64,000 bases of DNA, from assembly GCF_937881195.1 (NCBI RefSeq), contig NZ_CALGFC010000003.1:1-64000 (forward strand). Direction: 5' to 3'. Positions 11,701 through 19,008 of this stretch are shown one piece after another. Within the stretch, counting starts at the first letter, position 1; each line of letters opens with the position of its first letter. Made by a program: the position numbers and the translations under genes. Under the pieces are notes generated by a model. It saw nothing but the letters and a program-made list of their open reading frames with translations. It was not told the origin of the DNA and searched no databases. Origin of the DNA: an uncultured Methanobrevibacter sp. Lineage in GTDB: Archaea > Methanobacteriota > Methanobacteria > Methanobacteriales > Methanobacteriaceae.

Positions 11701-12522
11701 AATTAATGCATGTTTTGTTAAATCAACATTTTCTTCCCAACTTTCGGGATTCAAATCATTATACATTACAAATTTTGTAAAAGAGAAGAATCCAAGGGAT
11801 ATGTGTTTTGTAACTTTCCATTTTTTCATTTTATTTACTGCATTTTTAACATCCCTTAAATAATGTTCAACACCTTCAATATAAGATGTTATTTTAAATT
11901 CAGGAAATTCAATTCCTTCTTCAGCTAATTTAGCTTGTAAAGAAATGTTTGATTGAATATCTTCTTCATTCCAATAAATAGAAAATGATTTTCCTACTTT
12001 TTTCCTTTCAATTGATACTGGAATTAAGATTAAGGGTGCAGCGTGAACTTCATTTGGTCTGAAATTATCTCTCCATTCTAAGAAACCTATAGCTAAATAC
12101 AAAATATTATAACCTTGCTCATGAAACATGGTATTTGCTTGTTGATTAATATAAAAAAGTCTTTTTTGAAGTTCTTTTGGAGTAAGATCGGTTTTTAAAG
12201 ATTTATCTCCTTCAGAAAAAATGCTTAAATCAATTGGTGGATGTTCCCAAAGTGCAGAAAATCTTGATTTTCTACTATTATTATCATCATCTTTCGAATT
12301 TGAATTTCGTTCTTTTTTATTTGGAACAAATTGCATCTTCTTTTTTTGCAAAATAAGTGTCTGATAAACAGACATTGGGGATTGATTGATTACTTCAAGG
12401 GTTTTAGACCTAGGTTTATAATTTAACAACTGATTTCTCAGAGTTAAATCAAGTAAATTATTTCTAAGTTTTTCAAACTCCTTTTTTATGTTATTAGAAG
12501 ATGTTTTTCCCATTTGTATCAC
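5794..12522 (-). CDS. DUF4011 - SF1 helicase - Vsr-like nuclease - DUF3320 giant protein
   Basis: 2242 residues. Order: DUF4011 at the N-terminus ('LLDLTLRNQLLNYKPRSKT'); SF1 helicase with Walker A 'EGPPGTGKSQT' near residue 328, 'VIFDEASQ' near 965 and the C-terminal helicase motifs 'LETIQGDERDVI' and 'LNVLITRARE'; a Vsr/MTES_1575-type nuclease near 1255-1345 ('RVDLAIV', 'GIECDGK'); an Asn/Asp/Ser/Lys-rich disordered stretch from about 1400 to 2050; and a DUF3320-like C-terminus (~2080-2240, 'GPIHISEFTSRI'). Proteins with these domains occur in prokaryotic defence islands, where they are thought to unwind and cut invading DNA; I recall a related HEPN-helicase-Vsr arrangement, but no HEPN gene is adjacent here. 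The ~650-residue linker is exceptional and partly built from DNA tandem repeats. Confidence 0.85.
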   Translation of the reverse strand: MIQMGKTSSNNIKKEFEKLRNNLLDLTLRNQLLNYKPRSKTLEVINQSPMSVYQTLILQKKKMQFVPNKKERNSNSKDDDNNSRKSRFSALWEHPPIDLSIFSEGDKSLKTDLTPKELQKRLFYINQQANTMFHEQGYNILYLAIGFLEWRDNFRPNEVHAAPLILIPVSIERKKVGKSFSIYWNEEDIQSNISLQAKLAEEGIEFPEFKITSYIEGVEHYLRDVKNAVNKMKKWKVTKHISLGFFSFTKFVMYNDLNPESWEENVDLTKHALIESIFNPTKNKHDSSFNEEDVDKELLYKDMYQVLDADSSQIAVIEDVKSGRNLVVEGPPGTGKSQTIVNVIAELLASGKSVLFVSEKMAALEVVKSRLDNVGLGKFVLELHSHKTKRKKLLKELQKALNVRAMDDININQILRKLEKLRHQLDDYAEIIHQPVYNVQMSPFELYGMKEYAEDHFHKKNASNLSNILPLVRFKSPEEFTLKDLDDMIIDLENLAELHSTISKNNPWSKCSPKSLLPSDLREIEMLINDTLESLNDFSYESENLYENFGIKTANTLREYERSLESIKLLDDRTIGLIDSAILTNKCWINNPRKVNELIEKLENYQMTSRVMDKFNDNIYSENLEDLLLDLEKETNKRFKFFGGKNHREELKYLYKKDVPNDKIALKDLKAVKEHLKFKKELNNVNNLGTEYFGELWHYDASITDLKSASNFMRQFNHLLKEGIYNENTINLLSNSFFEIDSKSEIKNYLDLGDKFIDKLSKLESKLNPRSKLIFKKETKDVHFDKWEKQLKLWRGQISSLHLWSQYLNTKNACMSTSANLFVKTVEKRNIKKEDVKPLVLGNFADSLLNIVFAENETLATFIGELHQNKISEFKDLDAKIIELNRRRIFQKLNKKVPKVFGAAENPEAKTLAGEFTRKRGHLPVRTLLEKSGGIIKQIKPCFMMSPLSIAQYLDPTNPKLQFDVVIFDEASQVKPEDALGAFMRAKTAVVMGDTQQLPPTSFFDQMTGIDDIEEVATALDMESILHLCKLSFPVKMLKWHYRSRHESLIAVSNKEFYDNDLLVYPSPSHNTNELGLKFRHDPDTVYERGKSSANPLEARAVVKEIFKHFDKYGDTKSLGVGTFSVAQMNAILEELEIERKLHPELEPLFSDKMEERFFVKNLETIQGDERDVILISVGYGFDQNRKMSLNFGPLNQDGGERRLNVLITRAREKCVVFSNFKAHNIHLTANPPFGVKALKEFLEYAENISQGKVINNFESDEPFEDAVYTFLKNNGYTVDKKVGCAGFRVDLAIVDEHNPGKYIVGIECDGKIYSSSKVARDRDRLREQILNGLGWNLYHLWSTDWYRNRDLTRNKLLSAIEEIKAKSLIDELKSMKIQKIPSKDDNLKIVNPIGEENTENEQDNLINEETSEIKKQKIEISQQESEINQHDSSKTEQDNILNQEDSLNNNDFSNEELENHIEMENEKEIKGQIENDLNDSDIENINIISDLKNNNTNNNTNNNTNNNTNNSTNNSTDNNSNNNPANNTNNSNSNNNPANNTNNSNSNNNPANNTNNSNSNSNNIDNNYDNEDDNNYNYDNNNNVIEIEMGDIRSKVINEDKINTNNQNNNNKIKKEIVTELNHSNKEDYNPSKNSINKENTNKKSKIRFRSHLIDEINDKSDNSSDKVNNNHKKDNNESNIDLNNENNSNTEKNFNSDYNDDELEKEINKALNQISNYSNNIQDDEYSDNSVEDDYVKNSLDNKNRIIDKNNNTNNNTNNNINNNKNNNNNTNINDENNCDNKNKDGENNLENSNENFSKDISIDIPNNTPNNIPNNIPNNLSNDNSNNLNNDVDKAKNDFNRNINDKLNEDIIIDLNNDINMDKSQNISENEEDNEYSANNLKEDEEYSDNYLKEDNEYSDNNFDGLNIYEGISNIDNPLRRNSFNYKKNRGRNNQPQNIKERMRSVSESINEIKNEVKYINNSLREIENPTAPKKVFVIDRTIPFEEYNDPSDNINKNYNNENYNDNFEDIFNIKNNDNLENIIEDLNEDYVKIEKERAKEKNKLKERDLTRSTDKNKISNSIIDYEFARDIPVSKSEEFYNLSEKKLLNIVDSVVSIEGPIHISEFTSRIKESCNLKRAGPKFKKHINKSISIAEEDNSILIIDDFLFPINWNKTNVRKRKNPNIDLISNEEIEENIKLVLNYISPIDQKELIKKVSRNFGFKSTSRKTSQKINEIIDYMISKQIINNFDGKIEMKVN
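7849..8040. repeat. In-gene tandem repeats (39 bp x3, then 12 bp units)
   Basis: Three near-identical 39-bp units at 7849-7887, 7888-7926 and 7927-7965 encode repeated 'NSNNNPANNTN'-like peptides. They are followed to about 8040 by 12-bp units encoding Asn-Asn-Asn-Thr. All are multiples of three, so the frame of the helicase-nuclease is kept while the linker length can change. Further 12-bp units lie at about 7058-7106 and 7205-7265. Confidence 0.85.
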
Positions 12523-13382
12523 TAATATTAAAAATTAGGTTATTGGTAGTCAATCCTAAATACATTATATATTTATTCTTATAATTATTAATAAAGTTTT
12601 CTAATAACTTTAAATTTAGCCCTAAAATTACTTTGTTTCAAAAAATTAGATTAAATTATTAATTATAATAGAAATATTAAATAATATACATTAGTAGATA
12701 AAAATTATATTTAATCAATTAATTTAGATTATATATTAGATATTTTGAAAAATGTTCAAATTAAGATATTATAAAAGGAAATATTTAAATTATATTAGAA
12801 CAAATATAATTATTGAATTAATATTGTTCATTTAGATTAGTGTATTTTTAATAATAAATATTTATATAAATTAATTTGTGTATATAAATTAATTTAATTT
12901 TTAAATTAATTTAAGATTATAAACTCATTTGAGTTATATTAGGTATATAAAATTACATTATATTAATCAACTTATATATTATTAATTATAAATATATAAT
13001 TTAGCTATTAATTAGTTTAGAATATATTGCTTTAAGATATCATATAGTTTATTATTTTATTTTAATATATTTACTTTAATATATAATTATCTCAATATAT
13101 TATTATTTTAATAAATTATATTTATGAGTATATAATTATTATTTAAGATTAATAATGATTAAGTTATTGGATTATAATATTTTATTATGTTATTTTATTA
13201 ATTTATTTTATTAGATTAATTAGTAGATTAATTATTAGATTAATTATTAGAATGATTATTAGATTGATTATTAGATTAATTAGTAGATTAATTAGTAGAT
13301 TAATTATTAGATTGATTGTAAAATAATTAAAATTAATATGTTTCATTAGAATTCTTTTATTTATGGAGATAGAGGTGATATT
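12523..13382. other. 860-bp gene-free A+T-rich stretch
   Basis: Upstream of both the helicase-nuclease and the FrhB-like gene, so it should hold two divergent promoters. It is almost pure A+T with many TATA-like strings, so no single promoter can be picked. The 3' part is a tandem repeat (13207-13320). I see no gene, RNA or remnant of the missing FrhB part beyond ~10 in-frame codons after the stop at 13347-13349. Confidence 0.6.
13207..13320. repeat. 12-bp minisatellite AGATTAATTATT
   Basis: About nine head-to-tail variants of AGATTAATTATT/AGATTAATTAGT. It produces a long but meaningless reverse-strand open frame of repeated Ile-Ile-Asn-Leu. It lies directly upstream of the FrhB-like gene. 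Confidence 0.8.
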
Positions 13383-14456
13383 TTGAATGATAATATAAAA
13401 ACTGCTATGGTTGGAACCCCTTGTCAAATATTAGCTGCTACTAAAATTAACAAATATTCTGAGAAAACCGGAGGATCTTCAATTGATATAAAAATAGGTT
13501 TATTTTGTATGGAGAATTTTTCATATACCTATTTAAAAAAATTTTTAACAGAAAAAGATATTAATATTAATGATGTTGAAGGTTTTAGAATAGAAGAAAA
13601 TAAATTTAAAGTGCTATTAAAAAATAATGATATGTTCACAGTTCCTTTATCTGAAACTGATTCATTCAAAAGGAAAAATTGTGATATTTGTCTTGATTAT
13701 ACTTCTGATATATCTGATATTTCAATAGGTTCTCTTGGATCTCCTAAAGGATGGTCTACAGTTATTATAAGAACTGAAAAAGGAAAAGAAATTATTGAAA
13801 ATGCAGAAAATGAAGGTTATTTTGAAACTAAAGAAATATCTGATAAAGGGAAAAAAATAATTGAAAAAATTGCTAGTAAAAAGATAGAAAAAAATCTTGA
13901 AAATATCAATGTTAGAGAAAAAGTTTCAAGACCTGTACTATATACTAGAAATATAAGTGATGAAGAAATTGAAGATATTTCCTCAAAATGCCAATTTGAT
14001 AATTTAGAAAGTGATGTTATATCTGAAGGAGCATGCGTACTTTGTGGAGCTTGTGAATATGTATGTCCAATAGGTATCGTTGAAATTGATGATCGAAAAC
14101 CTCAAAAATTTGGCGAGTGTAAAGAAGATTGTCATGCATGTTACTATGCTTGTCCTAGAACTTTTTTAAGTAAAAATGTTTTAGGTTATAACTTTAAAGC
14201 AAAACCTTTAGGAGAATATATAGATATTATTTCTGTAAGATCTAATAAAATAAAAGGGCAAGATGGAGCAGCAGTTACCTCAATATTAATGTACTTACTT
14301 GAAAAAAATCTAGTAGATAATGTGTCTATTGTTGGTGAAGATGAAGAAATTTCATGGAAACCAGTGTCAAGATTAACTAATGATGTTGAAGAAGTTAAAA
14401 AAGCTGCAGGAACTAAATATAGTACTGTTCCTATAGGTTTTAAAGCTTTAGAGTAA
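13383..14456 (+). CDS. FrhB/FpoF-family F420-binding iron-sulfur protein with permuted domain order
   Basis: 357 aa, start TTG at 13383 behind GAGGTGAT; the first in-frame ATG is only at codon 9. Residues 5-180 match the C-terminal half of FrhB ('VGTPCQI', 'GLFCMENF', 'CDIC', 'GSLGSPKGWSTVI'). Residues 218-257 hold two [4Fe-4S] motifs (Cys218/221/224/228 and 246/250/253/257). Residues 278-357 match the N-terminal half of FrhB ('SVRS', 'GQDGAAVTS', 'AAGTKYS'). In FrhB and FpoF the N half precedes the C half, so the order here is circularly permuted and the two ends fall almost exactly at the same joint. The family moves electrons between F420 and iron-sulfur partners; the partner here is unknown. 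A truncated relic of a tandem duplicate is the alternative. Confidence 0.8.
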   Translation: MNDNIKTAMVGTPCQILAATKINKYSEKTGGSSIDIKIGLFCMENFSYTYLKKFLTEKDININDVEGFRIEENKFKVLLKNNDMFTVPLSETDSFKRKNCDICLDYTSDISDISIGSLGSPKGWSTVIIRTEKGKEIIENAENEGYFETKEISDKGKKIIEKIASKKIEKNLENINVREKVSRPVLYTRNISDEEIEDISSKCQFDNLESDVISEGACVLCGACEYVCPIGIVEIDDRKPQKFGECKEDCHACYYACPRTFLSKNVLGYNFKAKPLGEYIDIISVRSNKIKGQDGAAVTSILMYLLEKNLVDNVSIVGEDEEISWKPVSRLTNDVEEVKKAAGTKYSTVPIGFKALE

Positions 14457-15016
14457 TAATTTTTTAATAAACTTTTTAATTTATTTATATTTAAAATTAT
14501 TTAAATTATTTTTTCATTATTTTTCTATTTTTAAATTATTTTTTATTAATATTTTATTTTTTCACTTTTATTGATATTTTTTTATTTATTTTCAGTTTTA
14601 TCATTTTCCTTAGTTTTTTACTAATTTTTAATATTTATTATATTATAATATTCTTCGGGGATTATAAATTTTAATAAATTAATTAAATTAAAAATACTAA
14701 TATATAAATTCAATATTAATAAGATAACTGTTAAAAATGAAAATAAATGAAAATAAGTGAAAAAAATAATAAAAATATAGAAGAATAATAAAATAGAATA
14801 TGTAAAATAAATAGTAAATTAATTATAAATTATTAAAAATGAATAAAAAATATAAAAATAATAAAAAATAATTTAAATAATAATTTAATACTAAATTTAA
14901 ATATCAATAGAACGGTGAATTTAAATAAATTTAAATATTATATTTAAATATTAATAAATTATTAATGAAGTACTAAATTTAATTTTATACTATTTTTTTA
15001 ATTTTATAATATTTTA
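14457..15016. other. 560-bp gene-free stretch between convergent genes
   Basis: Lies downstream of both the FrhB-like gene and the M42 peptidase, so only terminators are expected. T-runs directly after 14456 could end the first transcript. No coding frame with a ribosome site was found. Confidence 0.5.
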
Positions 15017-16042
15017 TTATAAACTGTCAATTGCTTTAACAAGAAGATTAATTGTATTTTCAACATCTTCCATGCTTGCAATACTTACAGTTGTATGAAT
15101 ATATCTAGTTGGAACTGAAACTACACCTGTTGGAATTCCATCTCTAGATAAATGAATAGCAGATGCATCAGTAGTTCCACCCTCACTTACTTCAAGTTGG
15201 TATTTGATATCTGCTTCTTTAGAAGATGAAATTAATAAATTTTTAATTTTCTCTGGAGTAATAATTCCTCTTCCACTTGCATCAGCTAAAATTATAGCTG
15301 GTCCATCACCAATTTTTGCTGGTGCATCATCTTCTTTTATTCCAGGATGGTCTCCAGCAATAGTAACATCCAAAGCAAATGCCATATCAGGATTTATCTT
15401 AAATGATGATGTTTTTGCACCTTTTAAACCAACCTCTTCTTGAACTGTTCCAACACCAAAGACAGTTGCTTTAGTATTAACTCTTTTTAGAGTTTCTATC
15501 ATAATATAACAGCCAATACGATTATCAAGAGCTTTGCCCATAATTAGATTGTTAGGAAATTCTTCGTATTCTGATTTAAAACTTATAGGGTCTCCAACAG
15601 TAACTAATTCTTCAGCTTCTTCTTTTGAAAAAGCACCAATATCAATAAACATTGAATCATATTCAACAATTTTTTTTCTCTCAGAAGCTTTCATGACATG
15701 AGGAGGTTTTGATCCAATAACACCAGTAACATCACCATTTGCTCCATGAATTGTTACTGTCTGGTTTAGTAACATTTGATCATTTATTCCACCAATTTTT
15801 GTAAAACGAAGAAAACCTTTTTTATCAATGTGGCGAACCATTAATCCAATTTCATCCATATGGGAAGCTAACATTACCTTTGTTCCTTTTTTTTCGCCTT
15901 TTTTAATAGCTATAACATTACCCATCAAATCTTCTTCTAATTCATCTACATGATCTTTGAGTTCTTCTTTAATAATTTCAACAATTTTTCCTTCAAAACC
16001 AGATATCCCTGGAGTTACTGATAATTTTTCCATTAAATTCAT
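15017..16042 (-). CDS. M42-family metallo-aminopeptidase
   Basis: 341 aa, full length. Metal ligands are seen in 'ASHMDEIG', 'KALDNRIG', 'GTVQEEVGLKGA', 'FALDVTIAGDHPG' and the late His in 'RYIHTTVS'. The family forms large tetrahedral particles with a di-zinc/cobalt centre and trims short peptides in the cytoplasm. Start supported by GGTGAAAAA before the ATG. It lies alone, convergent to the FrhB-like gene. Confidence 0.93.
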   Translation of the reverse strand: MNLMEKLSVTPGISGFEGKIVEIIKEELKDHVDELEEDLMGNVIAIKKGEKKGTKVMLASHMDEIGLMVRHIDKKGFLRFTKIGGINDQMLLNQTVTIHGANGDVTGVIGSKPPHVMKASERKKIVEYDSMFIDIGAFSKEEAEELVTVGDPISFKSEYEEFPNNLIMGKALDNRIGCYIMIETLKRVNTKATVFGVGTVQEEVGLKGAKTSSFKINPDMAFALDVTIAGDHPGIKEDDAPAKIGDGPAIILADASGRGIITPEKIKNLLISSSKEADIKYQLEVSEGGTTDASAIHLSRDGIPTGVVSVPTRYIHTTVSIASMEDVENTINLLVKAIDSL

Positions 16043-16284
16043 TTTTTCACCATATGAATAATAAAGATAAGTAATTAATGCATATTTAAATTCAAATAAA
16101 TTATATTTGATTATATAAGTTTATATGAATTATTACATAAATATTTTATTAAAAATAGGATAAATAGTTTTTAAAATATGATAAATAGTTTTTATTTAAT
16201 AATTAATATTAATATTATTCTTATAAAATTAATAAATTATATCAACAATAAGTTTATAAACTTTGTAATATTATTTAAGTATGT

Positions 16285-17028
16285 ATGATACCTAAAAGTC
16301 ATCCTAGATATAAATCTCTTATTTTACGAGAAAAAATAAAAAATGCATATAAAGAGGGATATTTAGCTGATTCTGGAATGATTGCTCATGGCAGAGGTGA
16401 AGCATTTGATTATCTCATTGGAGAAAAAACCACCCCAACCTCTAAAAATGCGATTAAAACAAGTGTAGCAATGCTTCTTTTAGCAAAAAATCCTGTTTTA
16501 TCTGTCAATGGAAATAGTACTGCACTAGCTGCAAAAGAAATTGTTGATTTAGCTAATGAAACTAATTCTAAAATTGAAATTAATTTATTTTATAGAACAA
16601 AAAAACGTGTTGAGATTATTTCTAAAATTTATGAAAATTTGGGATATAATAATATATTAGGTAATGATGATAAAAACTTAAAATATATTGATAATATTGA
16701 TTCTCCTAGGGCTACAGCTAGTGAAGAGGGAATATATTCTGCGGATCTTGTTTTAGTTTCCTTGGAAGATGGAGATAGGGCAGAAGTTCTTTCTAATAAT
16801 GGTAAGAAAATCATAGCTATTGATTTAAATCCTTTGTCAAGAACAGCTAAAATTGCAGATATAACTATTGTAGATAATATTGTGAGAACAATTCCTCTAA
16901 TGATTGAATATGCAAAAAAATTAAAATCCAAAGATAATAATGATTTAAAAAGAATTATTGATGATTTTTCAAATGAAAATAATATTAAAAAATCCTTAGA
17001 GCATATTAATCTGGACAAATACAATTAA
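16285..17028 (+). CDS. 4-phosphopantoate--beta-alanine ligase
   Basis: 247 aa. Matches the archaeal phosphopantothenate synthetase family over its length: 'IPKSHPRYKSLILREK' at the start, 'ADSGMIAHGRGEAFDYLIGE', 'VNGNSTALAA', and the C-terminal 'AIDLNPLSRTA'. It joins 4-phosphopantoate to beta-alanine with ATP, replacing the bacterial pantothenate synthetase/kinase steps of CoA synthesis. No ribosome site precedes the ATG and a TATA-like GTTTATAA lies at about 16250-16258, so the mRNA may be leaderless. Confidence 0.93.
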   Translation: MIPKSHPRYKSLILREKIKNAYKEGYLADSGMIAHGRGEAFDYLIGEKTTPTSKNAIKTSVAMLLLAKNPVLSVNGNSTALAAKEIVDLANETNSKIEINLFYRTKKRVEIISKIYENLGYNNILGNDDKNLKYIDNIDSPRATASEEGIYSADLVLVSLEDGDRAEVLSNNGKKIIAIDLNPLSRTAKIADITIVDNIVRTIPLMIEYAKKLKSKDNNDLKRIIDDFSNENNIKKSLEHINLDKYN

Positions 17029-17317
17029 TAATAATAATAATATTTAAAATATAAATTTTATTAAAATTTAATAATTATCAAAATATAATGTTTATTTAAT
17101 AGTAATTTTTAGAAATTAATTTCAATTTTAGAATTAGTTTCAATATAATGCTTATTTAAATATAATCTTTATATAAGTATAATCTTTATTTATAAATATA
17201 AAATTTATTAAAATATAATAATTTTTAATATATAATAAAATATAACAATTAAGTTTTATTATAATTTAATTATATATAATTTTAAATTAATATTAAAACA
17301 AAATTAAAGTGAATTTT

Positions 17318-17860
17318 ATGAAAGTTGTAGGTATTTCAGGATTACCCGGTTCAGGGAAAAGTTTAATTTCCAAGCTTGCTAAAGAAAAAGGAATCATGGT
17401 AATTAATATGGGAGATTTAGTTAGAGAAGAAGCTAAAAAAAGAAATGCTGATGTTGGAGAAACTTCAATAAAATTGAGAGAAGAATTTGGCGAATATGTT
17501 TTAGCTAAATTAACTATTGAAAAAATCAAAAATATAAATAAAGAGAATAATTTAGAGAATATTTTTTTAATAGAAGGCATACGTAGCCAATATGAAATAA
17601 AAATGTTTAAAGAAAATTTTAAAGAATTTTTACTTTTATCAGTCTTTGCTTCACCAAAAACAAGATTTAATAGACTTAAAAATAGAAATCGTAATGATGA
17701 TTCTTCAATTTATGAAGAATTTTTAAAAAGGGATCAGAGGGAGTTAGATTTTGGTATAGGTGCTGTTATAGCAACATCAGATTCTATATTTATTAATGAA
17801 GATAGTTTGGAAGAATATAAAAAACAAATAAATAGTTTTTTTAAAAATATAATAAGTTAA
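17318..17860 (+). CDS. UPF0200-family nucleotide kinase-like protein
   Basis: 180 aa. I start at ATG 17318 with GTGA just upstream; the GTG at 17309 is part of that ribosome site. P-loop 'GISGLPGSGKSLISK' near the N-terminus and 'IRSQYEI' and 'KRDQRELDFGIG' in the lid region, as in archaeal UPF0200 proteins related to dephospho-CoA/adenylate kinases. It follows the CoA gene by 289 bp. The substrate has not been defined for this family as far as I know. Confidence 0.85.
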   Translation: MKVVGISGLPGSGKSLISKLAKEKGIMVINMGDLVREEAKKRNADVGETSIKLREEFGEYVLAKLTIEKIKNINKENNLENIFLIEGIRSQYEIKMFKENFKEFLLLSVFASPKTRFNRLKNRNRNDDSSIYEEFLKRDQRELDFGIGAVIATSDSIFINEDSLEEYKKQINSFFKNIIS

Positions 17861-17918
17861 TTTATATTAGTTTTACTAAATTATTAATTGTTTTATATTG
17901 TAATATATCCTATTAAAA

Positions 17919-18680
17919 TTATATTGATTTTAAACGTTCAGGATGAGTATAAACATTAAATCTCTCCCCTCTCACAAAACCAACCATTGTTATATTTGCT
18001 TCATCAGCTACTGTATATCCAGATAAAGTTGGAGCTGCATTTGAGGCAATTAAAGGAATTCCAATTCTTGCTATTTTTATTAATACATCTGCGGGCATCC
18101 TACCACTATAAATTATATAAGAATTATTAAAATCTAATTTTTTTCTAGCAGCTGCACCAATGACTTTATCAACTGCAACATGTCGACTAATATCTTCCCT
18201 ACTTATAAATTCATTTTCTTGTTTATTTATAAAACTAGCAATGTGGGTTCCTCCCGTTTTTTTCCATATAACTGCTTTTTCTCTGATTTTTTCAGCATTT
18301 TCTAATAAGTCTTTAGGATCAATGATAAAATTGGACTCAACTTTATCTATAAAATCTATTTTACTTCTCCAACCTCCAAAACAGTCAGAACCAACTATCA
18401 ATTCTTTTTTAATGTCAAAATCTTCTAAATCAATTTTGGCACTTATATTATTACCATCAATTTCTATTTCTTCAACATTATCGATACTATTTATTAAACC
18501 TTCCCCTAACATGTAGCCAACACTAAAATCTTTTAAAGAATCAGGACTAATAGAAAAACTTCTAGTTAGTGTCTTGTTTATGACTAAAGTTATTGTTTCA
18601 TCTGAAACAATTATATCCTCATTTTCTGTGAATTTATTATCATCATAAATTAAAGTATCAATTTTACTTGTCATAGGCAT
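17919..18680 (-). CDS. fdhD: FdhD sulfur carrier for formate dehydrogenase
   Basis: 253 aa. The family delivers sulfur from a cysteine desulfurase to the Mo/W-bis-MGD cofactor of formate dehydrogenase. Diagnostic are 'FSVGYMLGEGLI', 'TGGTHIASF', 'DISRHVAVDKVIG', 'YSGRMPADVLIKIARIGIP' and 'GFVRGERFNVYTHPERL'. The active loop carries one cysteine (Cys100 in 'SDCFGG') instead of the CxxC of E. coli FdhD. Separate from the HDK operon by 328 bp, same strand. Confidence 0.92.
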   Translation of the reverse strand: MPMTSKIDTLIYDDNKFTENEDIIVSDETITLVINKTLTRSFSISPDSLKDFSVGYMLGEGLINSIDNVEEIEIDGNNISAKIDLEDFDIKKELIVGSDCFGGWRSKIDFIDKVESNFIIDPKDLLENAEKIREKAVIWKKTGGTHIASFINKQENEFISREDISRHVAVDKVIGAAARKKLDFNNSYIIYSGRMPADVLIKIARIGIPLIASNAAPTLSGYTVADEANITMVGFVRGERFNVYTHPERLKSI

Positions 18681-19008
18681 TTTTTCAAATCCTTTTTCAT
18701 TACATTTATTTTATATTTATAAATATATCTAATATTAATAAAATAATTATTTAAAATCTATTTATATAATTTTATATTATTACTAATGATATTATAAATT
18801 ATATTAAATTATATAATTTGATTTTTATCATTTATAAAAAAATATAAAATTGAATAATTAAATATAAAATTATTATAACTCCTTAAAAGACATTTACATA
18901 ATTTAAGAAGTTATATATCAATAGATAATATAATTAGGAATATATTTATCCCTTTAAGATCATATGCCTATAAAAAAAATAAAAACATTTAAATTTGATA
19001 ATCATGAG
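18681..19008. other. 328-bp gap between nifK-like gene and fdhD
   Basis: A+T-rich, with TATA-like strings that could serve fdhD. No copy of the palindromic operator and no gene seen. The gap suggests fdhD has its own promoter rather than belonging to the HDK operon. Confidence 0.4.

Noticed and set aside
12523..13210. Individual TATA boxes in long A+T-rich gaps
   Set aside because: At this base composition TATA-like strings are everywhere; I use them only where they pair with the palindrome at constant spacing or with a leaderless start.
13203..13427. 74-codon reverse-strand frame of Ile/Asn/Leu repeats
   Set aside because: It is only the translation of the 12-bp minisatellite; no ribosome site and it overlaps the FrhB-like gene.
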